Below are positions 7,743 to 14,592 of a stretch of 32,632 bases of DNA, one piece after another (position 1 is the first letter of the stretch; every line of letters starts with the position of its first letter). A model generated the notes under the pieces. It was not told the DNA's origin. It saw only the letters and a list, made by a program, of their open reading frames with translations, and made no database searches. This DNA is from Clostridia bacterium. GTDB lineage: Bacteria > Bacillota > Clostridia > Oscillospirales > Acutalibacteraceae. The DNA lies in NCBI GenBank assembly GCA_900755995.1, contig CAAEIM010000154.1, forward strand, positions 1 through 32,632, read 5' to 3'. The position numbers were made by a program, and so were the translations under genes.

Positions 7743-8861
7743 ATGGCTGTAGATAAGGAAAAAGCGCTTCAAACTGCGCTCACTCAAATAGAAAAGCAAT
7801 TCGGCAAGGGCGCTGTGATGCGTCTTGGCGAAAACAAGCATATGAATGTTGATCACATTTCAACAGGCTCACTCACGCTTGACATTGCACTTGGAATCGG
7901 CGGACTGCCAAGAGGAAGAATTGTAGAGATTTACGGTCCTGAGTCATCAGGTAAAACCACGCTTTCTCTCCACTGTATTGCAGAGGGACAGAAAAACAAC
8001 GGCAATGTCGCTTTTATCGACGTTGAACACGCCCTTGACCCAACCTATGCGGCTGCACTCGGAGTTGATGTTGACTCCCTGCTCGTTTCTCAACCCGACA
8101 CCGGTGAGGACGCTCTCGAAATTGCCGAGGCTCTTATCCGAAGCGGTGCTATTGACGTAATCGTAATCGACTCGGTAGCAGCGCTTGTTCCAAAGGCTGA
8201 AATTGAGGGTGAAATGGGCGACAGCCATGTAGGTCTTCACGCAAGACTTATGTCGCAGGCTCTCAGAAAGCTTGCAGGCGCTATCAACAAAAGCAACTGC
8301 GTGGCAATCTTTATTAATCAGCTGCGTGAAAAGGTCGGCGTTGTTTACGGAAATCCTGAGGTTACCACGGGCGGCCGTGCGCTGAAATTCTATAGCTCTG
8401 TAAGAATTGACATCAGAAAGCAGGAGGCTATAAAATCCAATAATCAGCTTATTGGTGCTCATACAAGGGCAAAGGTTGTTAAAAATAAGCTTGCACCTCC
8501 GTTCCGTGAGGCTGAATTTGATATTATGTACGGCAAGGGAATTTCAAGAATCGGCGAACTGCTCGACCTTGCAGTAAAGGTGGATATTGTCCAGAAGGCT
8601 GGCGCTTGGTTCAGCTTTAACGGCAACCGTCTTGGTCAGGGCAGAGATAATGTTAAGGAACTGCTTGAAAATGACAAGGAGCTTGCACAGCAAATCGAAG
8701 ACGAACTTATGGCGAATATGGATAAGGTTGTCGCCGCATGTGTACCGGCAAAAAAAGGTGCAAAAGCTAAGATAACCGAGGTTTCCAATGCTAAAAAGCC
8801 TGCTGACGCACCAAAAGAAAATGAGGACACCTCAAACATTGATGTTCTGGTTGACGAATAA
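7743..8861 (+). CDS. recA: Recombinase RecA
   Basis: ATP-dependent strand-exchange protein for homologous recombination, and co-protease for LexA in the SOS response. Walker A GPESSGKTT is at residues 65-73, Walker B is in VIVIDSVAALVP, and the DNA-binding loops L1 (EIEGEMGDSHVG) and L2 (INQLREKVGVVYGNPEVTTGGRALKF) are both intact. Its 372 residues include a Lys/Ala-rich then acidic C-terminal tail, as usual. AGGAGG (7727-7732) precedes the ATG by 10 bases. It forms a tight operon with recX (1-base overlap) and rimO. It has its own promoter with an operator-like palindrome. Confidence 0.98.
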   Translation: MAVDKEKALQTALTQIEKQFGKGAVMRLGENKHMNVDHISTGSLTLDIALGIGGLPRGRIVEIYGPESSGKTTLSLHCIAEGQKNNGNVAFIDVEHALDPTYAAALGVDVDSLLVSQPDTGEDALEIAEALIRSGAIDVIVIDSVAALVPKAEIEGEMGDSHVGLHARLMSQALRKLAGAINKSNCVAIFINQLREKVGVVYGNPEVTTGGRALKFYSSVRIDIRKQEAIKSNNQLIGAHTRAKVVKNKLAPPFREAEFDIMYGKGISRIGELLDLAVKVDIVQKAGAWFSFNGNRLGQGRDNVKELLENDKELAQQIEDELMANMDKVVAACVPAKKGAKAKITEVSNAKKPADAPKENEDTSNIDVLVDE

Positions 8862-9478
8862 TGAAAATCACTGAAATAAGACCTCGCAGAAAAAGGTTGA
8901 GCGCTTTGTACCTTGACGGTGAATTTGCCGTTTCTCTTGACACTCAGACATTAATTGAAAATCGTTTTGACGTAGGCAGAGAAATTGATGATGACGACCT
9001 GCACGAAATAATTAAGCTGAGCAATGAAAGGCGGGCAAAGGATAAGGCTCTCTGGCTGCTCTCGTACAGAGAGCACTCCAAAAAGGAGCTTGAGGATAAA
9101 ATTTGCCGTACCTCTGACAGTGAGTCTGCACAAAAGGCAGTTGACAGGATGGAGGAGCTTGGCCTTGTTGATGATGAACGCTTTGCAAGGCATTATGCGG
9201 AAAAGCTACTGAACACAAAGCATATGTCAAAACGTGCCATAACCTTTGAGCTTGTGCGCAAAGGCATTGATAAAGATACCGCAGAACAGCTTTGTGAGGA
9301 GCTTGAGATTGATGTCAGTGAACAAATAAGAGCGGTTATAGATAAAAAATACAGAAATTTATCCGATGAAAAGATAAAACGCCGTGCTGTTGCTGCACTG
9401 CAAAGGCTCGGTTATCGCTGGGACGACATAAAGAGCGTTCTCTCGGAATATAATGAGGATGAAACAGATGAGTTCTAA
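8861..9478 (+). CDS. recX: RecA regulatory protein RecX
   Basis: Small helical protein that binds RecA filaments and tunes their activity. The three-helix repeats are visible: ALWLLSYREHSKKELEDKI, then VDRMEELGLVDDERFARHYAE, then SKRAITFELVRKGID and a final RAVAALQRLGYRWDDIK. The first 60 residues form an extra N-terminal region (RRKRLSALYLDGEFAVSLD), common in Firmicutes RecX. Its 205 residues fall in the normal range. The ATG overlaps the recA stop (TAATG), so the two are co-translated. Its end overlaps rimO by 11 bases. Confidence 0.93.
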   Translation: MKITEIRPRRKRLSALYLDGEFAVSLDTQTLIENRFDVGREIDDDDLHEIIKLSNERRAKDKALWLLSYREHSKKELEDKICRTSDSESAQKAVDRMEELGLVDDERFARHYAEKLLNTKHMSKRAITFELVRKGIDKDTAEQLCEELEIDVSEQIRAVIDKKYRNLSDEKIKRRAVAALQRLGYRWDDIKSVLSEYNEDETDEF

Positions 9479-10802
9479 GGTTGGAATTGTATCACTCGGC
9501 TGCCCTAAAAATCAGGTAGATGCCGAAATGCTGCTTTTTACATTAAAAAGCAGGGGCTTTGATTTAGTAAATGATCCCGCAGATGCCGACGCTGTAATTG
9601 TAAATACCTGCGGCTTTATTGAATCAGCAAAGCAGGAGAGCATTAACGAGATTATAGAGCTTGGCAAGCTCAAGCAGGAAGGCAAGATTAAGGCAATCAT
9701 TGTTACAGGCTGTCTTGCCGAACGCTATAAAAATGAAATTACCCGTCAGCTTTATGAGGTTGACGCCGCTATCGGCATTGGCGCAAACTCTCAGATTGCC
9801 GATGTTGTAGAAAACGTGCTTGCAACAAGCGAAGAAAAAATCGAAATTTTCCCCGATAAACAACTGCTTTGTCTTGAGGGCAGACGAATACAGTCAACTC
9901 CTCCCTACACCGCATACCTGAAAATTGCCGAGGGCTGCGACAATCGCTGTACCTACTGCGCAATTCCTATGATAAGAGGTCACTTCAGAAGCCGTCAGCC
10001 CGACGCTGTTGTAGCTGAGGCTGAGCAGCTTGCAAAAAACGGTGTAAAGGAAATTATTGTTATTGCACAGGATACCACACGCTACGGTGAAGATTTGTTC
10101 GGCGAGCCGTACCTTGCAAAGCTGCTGAAAAGGCTCTGCAAAATTGACGGCTTAAAATGGATAAGGGTGCTGTACTGCTATCCCGACAGAATTACAGATG
10201 AACTTATAGACGTCTTTGCACAGGAAGAAAAACTTGTTAATTACATAGATTTGCCATTGCAGCACTGCAACGGCGATATTTTAAAGAGAATGAACCGTCA
10301 CGGCAACCGTGAAAGCCTTGCTTCACTGCTTGCAAAGCTGAGGGCAAAGGTACCCGATATTATACTGCGCTCAACCTTTATCACAGGTTTTCCCGGTGAG
10401 ACAGATGAGCAGTTTGAGGAACTTGCCGAGTTTGCCGCTGAAATAAAGTTTCAAAGACTCGGCTGCTTTGCATATTCGGCAGAGGAAGACACTCCTGCCG
10501 CCACATTCCCGAATCAGATTGACGAAGAAATCAAAAGACAGCGGGCTGATATTATTATGGAGCATCAGCAGAGCGTTATGGCTGACTACTGCGAGAGCCT
10601 TATCGGCAAGGAAATTGAAGTGCTCGTAGAAGGCTTTGACAGAATTGCCGAGTGCTTTTACGGCAGAACCTACGCTGACGCACCCGAAATTGACGGCTGC
10701 GTATTCTTTACAGCAAGCAAAGCAAAGCCTCAACCCGGCGGCTTTGTAAAGGTTAAGGTCACCGACTATACAGGCTGTGACCCAATCGGAGAAATGGTCT
10801 GA
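9468..10802 (+). CDS. rimO: Ribosomal protein S12 methylthiotransferase RimO
   Basis: Radical-SAM enzyme that adds a methylthio group to the conserved Asp of ribosomal protein S12. The N-terminal UPF0004 domain carries three Cys for the auxiliary cluster (LGCPKN, NTCGF, GCLAERY). The radical-SAM motif is CDNRCTYCAIP. A C-terminal TRAM-like domain covers about the last 65 residues. I chose ATG 9468 over an in-frame ATG at 9453 because GAGG (9455-9458) lies 9 bases before it and MSSKVGIVSLGCPKN matches the family's start. It begins inside recX, an overlap suggesting coupled translation. Confidence 0.95.
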   Translation: MSSKVGIVSLGCPKNQVDAEMLLFTLKSRGFDLVNDPADADAVIVNTCGFIESAKQESINEIIELGKLKQEGKIKAIIVTGCLAERYKNEITRQLYEVDAAIGIGANSQIADVVENVLATSEEKIEIFPDKQLLCLEGRRIQSTPPYTAYLKIAEGCDNRCTYCAIPMIRGHFRSRQPDAVVAEAEQLAKNGVKEIIVIAQDTTRYGEDLFGEPYLAKLLKRLCKIDGLKWIRVLYCYPDRITDELIDVFAQEEKLVNYIDLPLQHCNGDILKRMNRHGNRESLASLLAKLRAKVPDIILRSTFITGFPGETDEQFEELAEFAAEIKFQRLGCFAYSAEEDTPAATFPNQIDEEIKRQRADIIMEHQQSVMADYCESLIGKEIEVLVEGFDRIAECFYGRTYADAPEIDGCVFFTASKAKPQPGGFVKVKVTDYTGCDPIGEMV

Positions 10803-10817
10803 AAACTATTATTTTTA

Positions 10818-10845
10818 TTACAAAATATTGACTGCGGCATATAAT
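10818..10845 (+). promoter_or_regulatory. Possible promoter before pgsA
   Basis: TATAAT (10840-10845) preceded after 16 bases by the weak -35 TTACAA (10818-10823). It lies in the 79-base gap after rimO and would make a short leader for pgsA-cysE-cysS. The nearby TTGACT (10828-10833) is too close to the -10 to serve. Confidence 0.4.
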
Positions 10846-10881
10846 ATATTGGCGTCAATGTAAAAGATAAGAGGGCAATTT

Positions 10882-11472
10882 ATGAATTTACCAAACAAAC
10901 TTACACTTACAAGAATAATCCTTGTACCGTTTTTTGTTGCAGCACTGCTTATAGGCTTTCCTATGCACACAGCAGTTGCCGCAGTAATTTTTATTGTCGC
11001 AACATTAACGGATATGTTTGACGGAAAAATTGCAAGGAGCAAAGGACTGGTTACCGACTTTGGCAAGTTCGCAGACCCGCTTGCCGACAAAATTCTTGTA
11101 ACAAGTGCGCTTCTCTGCTTTGTGCAGGGCGGCTGGTGCGACTGTGTTGCTGTCATCATAGTTCTTTTCCGTGAATTTTCGGTAACCTCTATCCGTCTGA
11201 TAGCGGCGTCAAAGGGAAAGGTCGTGGCGGCAAATATTTTTGGCAAAATAAAAACCGTAACACAGCTGATTGCAATTATTGCTGTGCTGTTAATGCAGCT
11301 TGTACTTGAAATTTTAACCCTTTTCACTGCGGCATCAGCAGACACTGTACTTTTCTGCGAAGGCATATTTAAAATAATTTCACTTTGCCTTATCTGGATT
11401 TCAACAATAATGGCGCTAATTTCAGGAATAATCTATATTGTTCAGAACAGGCATTTTATAGCAGATATGTAA
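10882..11472 (+). CDS. pgsA: CDP-diacylglycerol-glycerol-3-phosphate phosphatidyltransferase PgsA
   Basis: Integral membrane enzyme that joins CDP-diacylglycerol and glycerol-3-phosphate to give phosphatidylglycerophosphate, the first committed step to phosphatidylglycerol and cardiolipin. The CDP-alcohol phosphotransferase motif DG-x2-AR-x8-G-x3-D-x3-D is complete (DGKIARSK...DFGKFADPLADK). It begins MNLPNKLTLTRIILVPFF, a classic PgsA start, and has about five or six hydrophobic spans. Its 196 residues are normal. RBS GAGGG is 6 bases before the ATG. It is 30 bases ahead of cysE and probably co-transcribed with it. Confidence 0.95.
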   Translation: MNLPNKLTLTRIILVPFFVAALLIGFPMHTAVAAVIFIVATLTDMFDGKIARSKGLVTDFGKFADPLADKILVTSALLCFVQGGWCDCVAVIIVLFREFSVTSIRLIAASKGKVVAANIFGKIKTVTQLIAIIAVLLMQLVLEILTLFTAASADTVLFCEGIFKIISLCLIWISTIMALISGIIYIVQNRHFIADM

Positions 11473-11502
11473 AAAATCAACACCAATATCGGATGTGATA
11501 CT

Positions 11503-12153
11503 TTGTTTAAAACATTAAAGGCTGACCTTGATGCAGTTATGGAACGTGACCCTGCCGCAAGAAACCGAGCAGAAGTATTTTTTCTGTATTCGGGCTTTAA
11601 GGCGGTTCGTTCTCACCGCAAGGCTAACTGGTTTTTAAGGCATAATATGAAATTTATAGCTCGCTGGATTTCTCAGCGCAGCAGGCATAAAACAGGAATA
11701 GAAATTCACCCCGGAGCCACCATTGGCAAAGGTCTGTTTATTGACCACGGTATGGGAGTTGTAATCGGCGAAACAACGGTAATCGGCGACAACTGCACCA
11801 TATATCAGAATGTGACTCTCGGCGGCACGGGCAAAGACACAGGCAAAAGACACCCTACTCTCGGCAATAACGTGCTTGTAGGCTCGGGCGCAAAGGTGCT
11901 GGGGCCGTTTAAGGTAGGCGATAACGCAAGAATTGCCGCAGGTGCGGTGGTTCTGAGTGAAATTCCGCCCAATGCCACTGCTGTAGGAGTTCCCGCCCGT
12001 ATAGTAAAAATCAACGGAATCCGCAGTGAAACTTTGGATCAGATTCATATTTCCGACCCGGTTTCACTGGCTCTTTGCAATCTGGAGCAAAAGATTGTAA
12101 ACCTGCAAAAGGAAATTGACTCTCTAAAGGCAGAAAAAGAACGAGATAAGTAA
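11503..12153 (+). CDS. cysE: Serine O-acetyltransferase CysE
   Basis: Makes O-acetyl-L-serine from serine and acetyl-CoA, the carbon skeleton for cysteine. The N-terminus MFKTLKADLDAVMERDPAAR matches family members closely, so the TTG at 11503 is the likely start even though its SD (GGA at 11491) is weak. The left-handed beta-helix of hexapeptide repeats includes GIEIHPGATIGKGLFIDHGMGVVIGET, and the catalytic His of IDHG is present. The last 30 residues are charged and helical. It is directly followed by cysS (12 bases), a common Clostridia pairing that couples cysteine supply to its tRNA charging. Confidence 0.94.
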   Translation: MFKTLKADLDAVMERDPAARNRAEVFFLYSGFKAVRSHRKANWFLRHNMKFIARWISQRSRHKTGIEIHPGATIGKGLFIDHGMGVVIGETTVIGDNCTIYQNVTLGGTGKDTGKRHPTLGNNVLVGSGAKVLGPFKVGDNARIAAGAVVLSEIPPNATAVGVPARIVKINGIRSETLDQIHISDPVSLALCNLEQKIVNLQKEIDSLKAEKERDK

Positions 12154-12165
12154 AGGAGCAGTAAA

Positions 12166-13572
12166 ATGATTTTATACAATTCATTGGGACAGACAAAACA
12201 GGAATTTGTTCCGCATACAGAGGGCAAGGTCAATATGTACACCTGCGGCCCTACCGTATATCACTTTGCGCATATCGGCAATCTCAGAACCTATATTATG
12301 GAAGACGTGCTCGAAAAGTACCTTCGTTTTGTCGGCTATGACGTGAAACGAGTTATGAATATCACCGATGTAGGTCACCTCTCAAGTGATGCGGACACAG
12401 GCGAGGACAAAATGCTTGCAGGAGCAAAGCGTGAGCACAAGTCTGTTATGGAAATTGCAAAATTCTACACCGAGGCATTTTTCAATGACTGCAAAAAGCT
12501 CAATATCAAAATGCCCGATGTTGTTGAGCCTGCAACAAACTGCATTGACGAATTTATTCATATGGTATCGGTTCTGCTTGAAAAGGGCTACGCCTATATT
12601 GCAGGCGGAAATGTTTACTTTGATACCTCAAAGCTCGAAAGCTACTATGTTTTCGGCAATATGAACGAGGATGACCTTGCAGTGGGTGTGCGTGACAGCG
12701 TTGAGGAGGACGTCAACAAGCGCAACAAGGCTGACTTTGTATTGTGGTTTACCAAATCGAAGTTTGACTCTCAGGAGCTTAAATGGGAAAGCCCTTGGGG
12801 CGTAGGTTATCCCGGCTGGCACATTGAGTGCTCTGCAATCAGCTGCAAGCACAACGGAGAATATCTTGACATTCACTGCGGCGGCATTGACAACGCCTTT
12901 CCACACCACACCAATGAAATTGCTCAAAGCGAAGCTTATCTCGGCCACAAATGGTGCAGCTACTGGTTCCATGTGCTCCATTTAAATGACGCAAGGGGCA
13001 AAATGAGTAAGTCCAAGGGCGACTTCCTCACTGTATCTCTGCTTGAGAGCAAGGGCTACAATCCTCTTGTTTACCGTTTATTCTGCCTGCAAAGCCACTA
13101 CCGCAAGCCTCTCACCTTCTCCTATGACAGTCTTGATAATGCCGCTGTTGCCTATGATAAGCTTATCAAGAGAATCTCTGCCCTATCCCCTGACGGCGAG
13201 CCTGATATGGAGGCTGCAAAGCCGTATTTCAAGGAATTTAACGATGCACTCGGCAACGATTTGAACACCTCGCTCGGTCTGACCGCCGTTTACAGCGTGT
13301 TAAAGGGAGATATCAGCGACGCAACAAAGCTGTATCTTATAAGTGAATTTGACAAGGTTCTCTCTCTTGACCTTGCAAAGGCTCAGGAAATTCAGGAAGC
13401 CTCTGCCGACAGCCCTGCAAATGCAGAGGTTGAGGCTCTTATTGCACAGCGCACAGAGGCACGTAAAAACAAGGATTGGGCAACTGCCGACGCTATCCGT
13501 GACAAACTCAAGGAAATGAAGGTTGTTGTGGAGGACACTAAAGAAGGCATTAAATGGCATTTTGAAAACTAA
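12166..13572 (+). CDS. cysS: Cysteinyl-tRNA synthetase CysS
   Basis: Class I aminoacyl-tRNA synthetase that charges tRNA-Cys. The HIGH-type signature is HIGN in YHFAHIGNLRTY (about residues 33-36), and KMSKSKGD follows at about residue 279. Zinc-site residues include the CGPTVY Cys and the later WHIECSA and HTNEIAQSE segments. The C-terminal DALR-type and anticodon-binding parts are complete. Its 468 residues are normal. The RBS is AAAGGAGCAG. It ends 69 bases before pdaB; the hairpin between them could also act as its terminator. Confidence 0.97.
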   Translation: MILYNSLGQTKQEFVPHTEGKVNMYTCGPTVYHFAHIGNLRTYIMEDVLEKYLRFVGYDVKRVMNITDVGHLSSDADTGEDKMLAGAKREHKSVMEIAKFYTEAFFNDCKKLNIKMPDVVEPATNCIDEFIHMVSVLLEKGYAYIAGGNVYFDTSKLESYYVFGNMNEDDLAVGVRDSVEEDVNKRNKADFVLWFTKSKFDSQELKWESPWGVGYPGWHIECSAISCKHNGEYLDIHCGGIDNAFPHHTNEIAQSEAYLGHKWCSYWFHVLHLNDARGKMSKSKGDFLTVSLLESKGYNPLVYRLFCLQSHYRKPLTFSYDSLDNAAVAYDKLIKRISALSPDGEPDMEAAKPYFKEFNDALGNDLNTSLGLTAVYSVLKGDISDATKLYLISEFDKVLSLDLAKAQEIQEASADSPANAEVEALIAQRTEARKNKDWATADAIRDKLKEMKVVVEDTKEGIKWHFEN

Positions 13573-13578
13573 TTTTTA

Positions 13579-13607
13579 GAATAAAATTAAAATCCCCTTC
13601 ATATAAT
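13579..13607 (+). promoter_or_regulatory. Sigma-E-like sporulation promoter before pdaB
   Basis: GAATAAA (13579-13585), a 14-base spacer and CATATAAT (13600-13607). Bacillus sigma-E promoters have a KMATATT-like -35 and CATACAAT-like -10 separated by 14-15 bases. Here 5 of 7 and 7 of 8 positions agree. The same -10, spacer and -35 type occur before spoIIID. B. subtilis pdaB is controlled by sporulation sigma factors, which fits. Transcription would start near 13614. Confidence 0.65.
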
Positions 13608-13641
13608 TTGACATAAGCAAAGTCAATATGGAGGGGATTTT
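13589..13641 (+). promoter_or_regulatory. Long hairpin covering the pdaB ribosome binding site
   Basis: The segments 13589-13603 (starts AAAATCCCC) and 13627-13641 (ends GGGGATTTT) form a 15-bp stem with one G-U pair, placed directly before ATG 13642. An inner TTGAC/GTCAA stem closes the loop. The pdaB Shine-Dalgarno (GGAGGGG, 13630-13636) lies in the right arm. RNA reading through from cysS would hide it, whereas RNA from the sigma-E-like promoter would start inside the loop and lack the left arm. It may also be a weak terminator for cysS, because four T follow the stem. Confidence 0.7.
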
Positions 13642-14421
13642 ATGCGTCTGTATATAATTACAAAGCGCACCTTATTATCAATCGGATTTTGTCTATTGAT
13701 TGGCATATTAGCAGGGGGAATTGCACTCACTTCTACTGTAAAAGCTATTCAGACCGCCGGCACTCAGCGAGAAATCCCCATTTACTGCGTTGATACCGAC
13801 AAAAAGCAGGTAGCTCTGTCGTTTGACGCAGCCTGGGGAAATGAACAGACGGAGCATTTGCTTGAAATACTTGACAAATACAACGTAAAAACCACATTTT
13901 TCCTTGTGGGCGACTGGGTGGATAAATACCCTGAGTCAGTAAAGGAGATCGCAAAACGAGGGCACGATATAGGAAATCACAGCAGCACTCACCCTCATAT
14001 GACTCAGATGTCTGTTGACGATATGAATACCCAGATTCAGACCTGCAATGAAAAAATCAAGGCACTGACAGGCAAATGTCCCACGCTGTTCCGTGCTCCG
14101 TACGGCGACTATAATAATGATGTGGTAAAATCCGTTAAATCAAACAATATGTACTGCGTACAATGGGATGTTGACAGTCTGGACTGGAAAGACCCCACAG
14201 CAAATCAGATTACGCTGAACATAACAAATAAAATTAAGGACGGCAGTATAATACTGATGCACAACGGCGCAACAAACACCCCCGAAGCCTTGCCGATGGT
14301 TATTGAGGCTATACAGTCACAGGGATATGAAATTGTGCCGATAAGCCAGATTCTCTTAAAAGGAGATTACACCACAGATGTACAGGGAAAAATGCTGTCA
14401 GCTCAGCAGCCGGTGGGCTAA
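13642..14421 (+). CDS. pdaB: PdaB-type polysaccharide deacetylase (sporulation)
   Basis: NodB-domain (CE4) protein of the PdaB family, involved in spore cortex peptidoglycan in Bacillus. A membrane anchor or signal spans residues 11-32. The motifs are ALSFDAAWGN (the family's variant of the usual FDD), HSSTHPHM with the metal-binding His pair, RAPYGDYN, WDVDSLDWKD, and a late ILMHNG containing the catalytic His. Its 259 residues are usual. The SD GGAGGGG is buried in a hairpin. The promoter is sigma-E-like, and a sporulation gene (spoIIID) lies 4 kb away, so a spore role is likely. The substrate was not tested here. Confidence 0.88.
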   Translation: MRLYIITKRTLLSIGFCLLIGILAGGIALTSTVKAIQTAGTQREIPIYCVDTDKKQVALSFDAAWGNEQTEHLLEILDKYNVKTTFFLVGDWVDKYPESVKEIAKRGHDIGNHSSTHPHMTQMSVDDMNTQIQTCNEKIKALTGKCPTLFRAPYGDYNNDVVKSVKSNNMYCVQWDVDSLDWKDPTANQITLNITNKIKDGSIILMHNGATNTPEALPMVIEAIQSQGYEIVPISQILLKGDYTTDVQGKMLSAQQPVG

Positions 14422-14427
14422 GCTTAT

Positions 14428-14532
14428 CCGAGTGGATAGTATGATATAGGCTTACACTCTCGTGCCCGTCAACAACCGAGTGATTGTCGGGCAATAAAAT
14501 TCTTGAATTAAAACCAAACTATTCGCTCGGGC
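14428..14532 (+). repeat. Foldable intergenic element, copy 1
   Basis: Outer arms CCGAGTGGATAGT (14428-14440) and ACTATTCGCTCGG (14518-14530) pair with one G-U. The inside keeps the blocks ACTCTCG and TGAATTAAA-x-CCA that are also in copy 2 (19000-19077), and it carries an extra hairpin with GCCCG/CGGGC arms around 14464-14492. Pairing is kept despite sequence changes, suggesting a structured RNA or a small palindromic element. It is followed on the + strand at once by an intrinsic terminator. I do not recognise the family. Confidence 0.6.
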
Positions 14533-14534
14533 AC

Positions 14535-14566
14535 AAAAGCCTCCGCTGTTTTGCGGAGGTTTTGTT
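14535..14566. terminator. Bidirectional intrinsic terminator
   Basis: Stem CCTCCGC (14540-14546) / GCGGAGG (14553-14559) with loop TGTTTT, flanked by an A-tract on the left and TTTTGTT on the right. It can end pdaB (+) and the dockerin gene (-). Confidence 0.85.
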
Positions 14567-14592
14567 GCATTTAATATTTACTCAAAAATTTA

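Noticed and set aside
7947..8462. Long open frame on the - strand inside recA
   Set aside because: It has no SD or family similarity and is a frame shadow of the strongly conserved recA gene.
10828..10845. TTGACT next to TATAAT before pgsA
   Set aside because: Only 6 bases separate the two, too few for a -35/-10 pair; a weaker TTACAA with a 16-base spacer was used instead.
13608..13613. TTGACA before pdaB as a sigma-A -35 box
   Set aside because: Seventeen bases downstream the sequence is GAGGGG, inside the SD, with no -10 like sequence.
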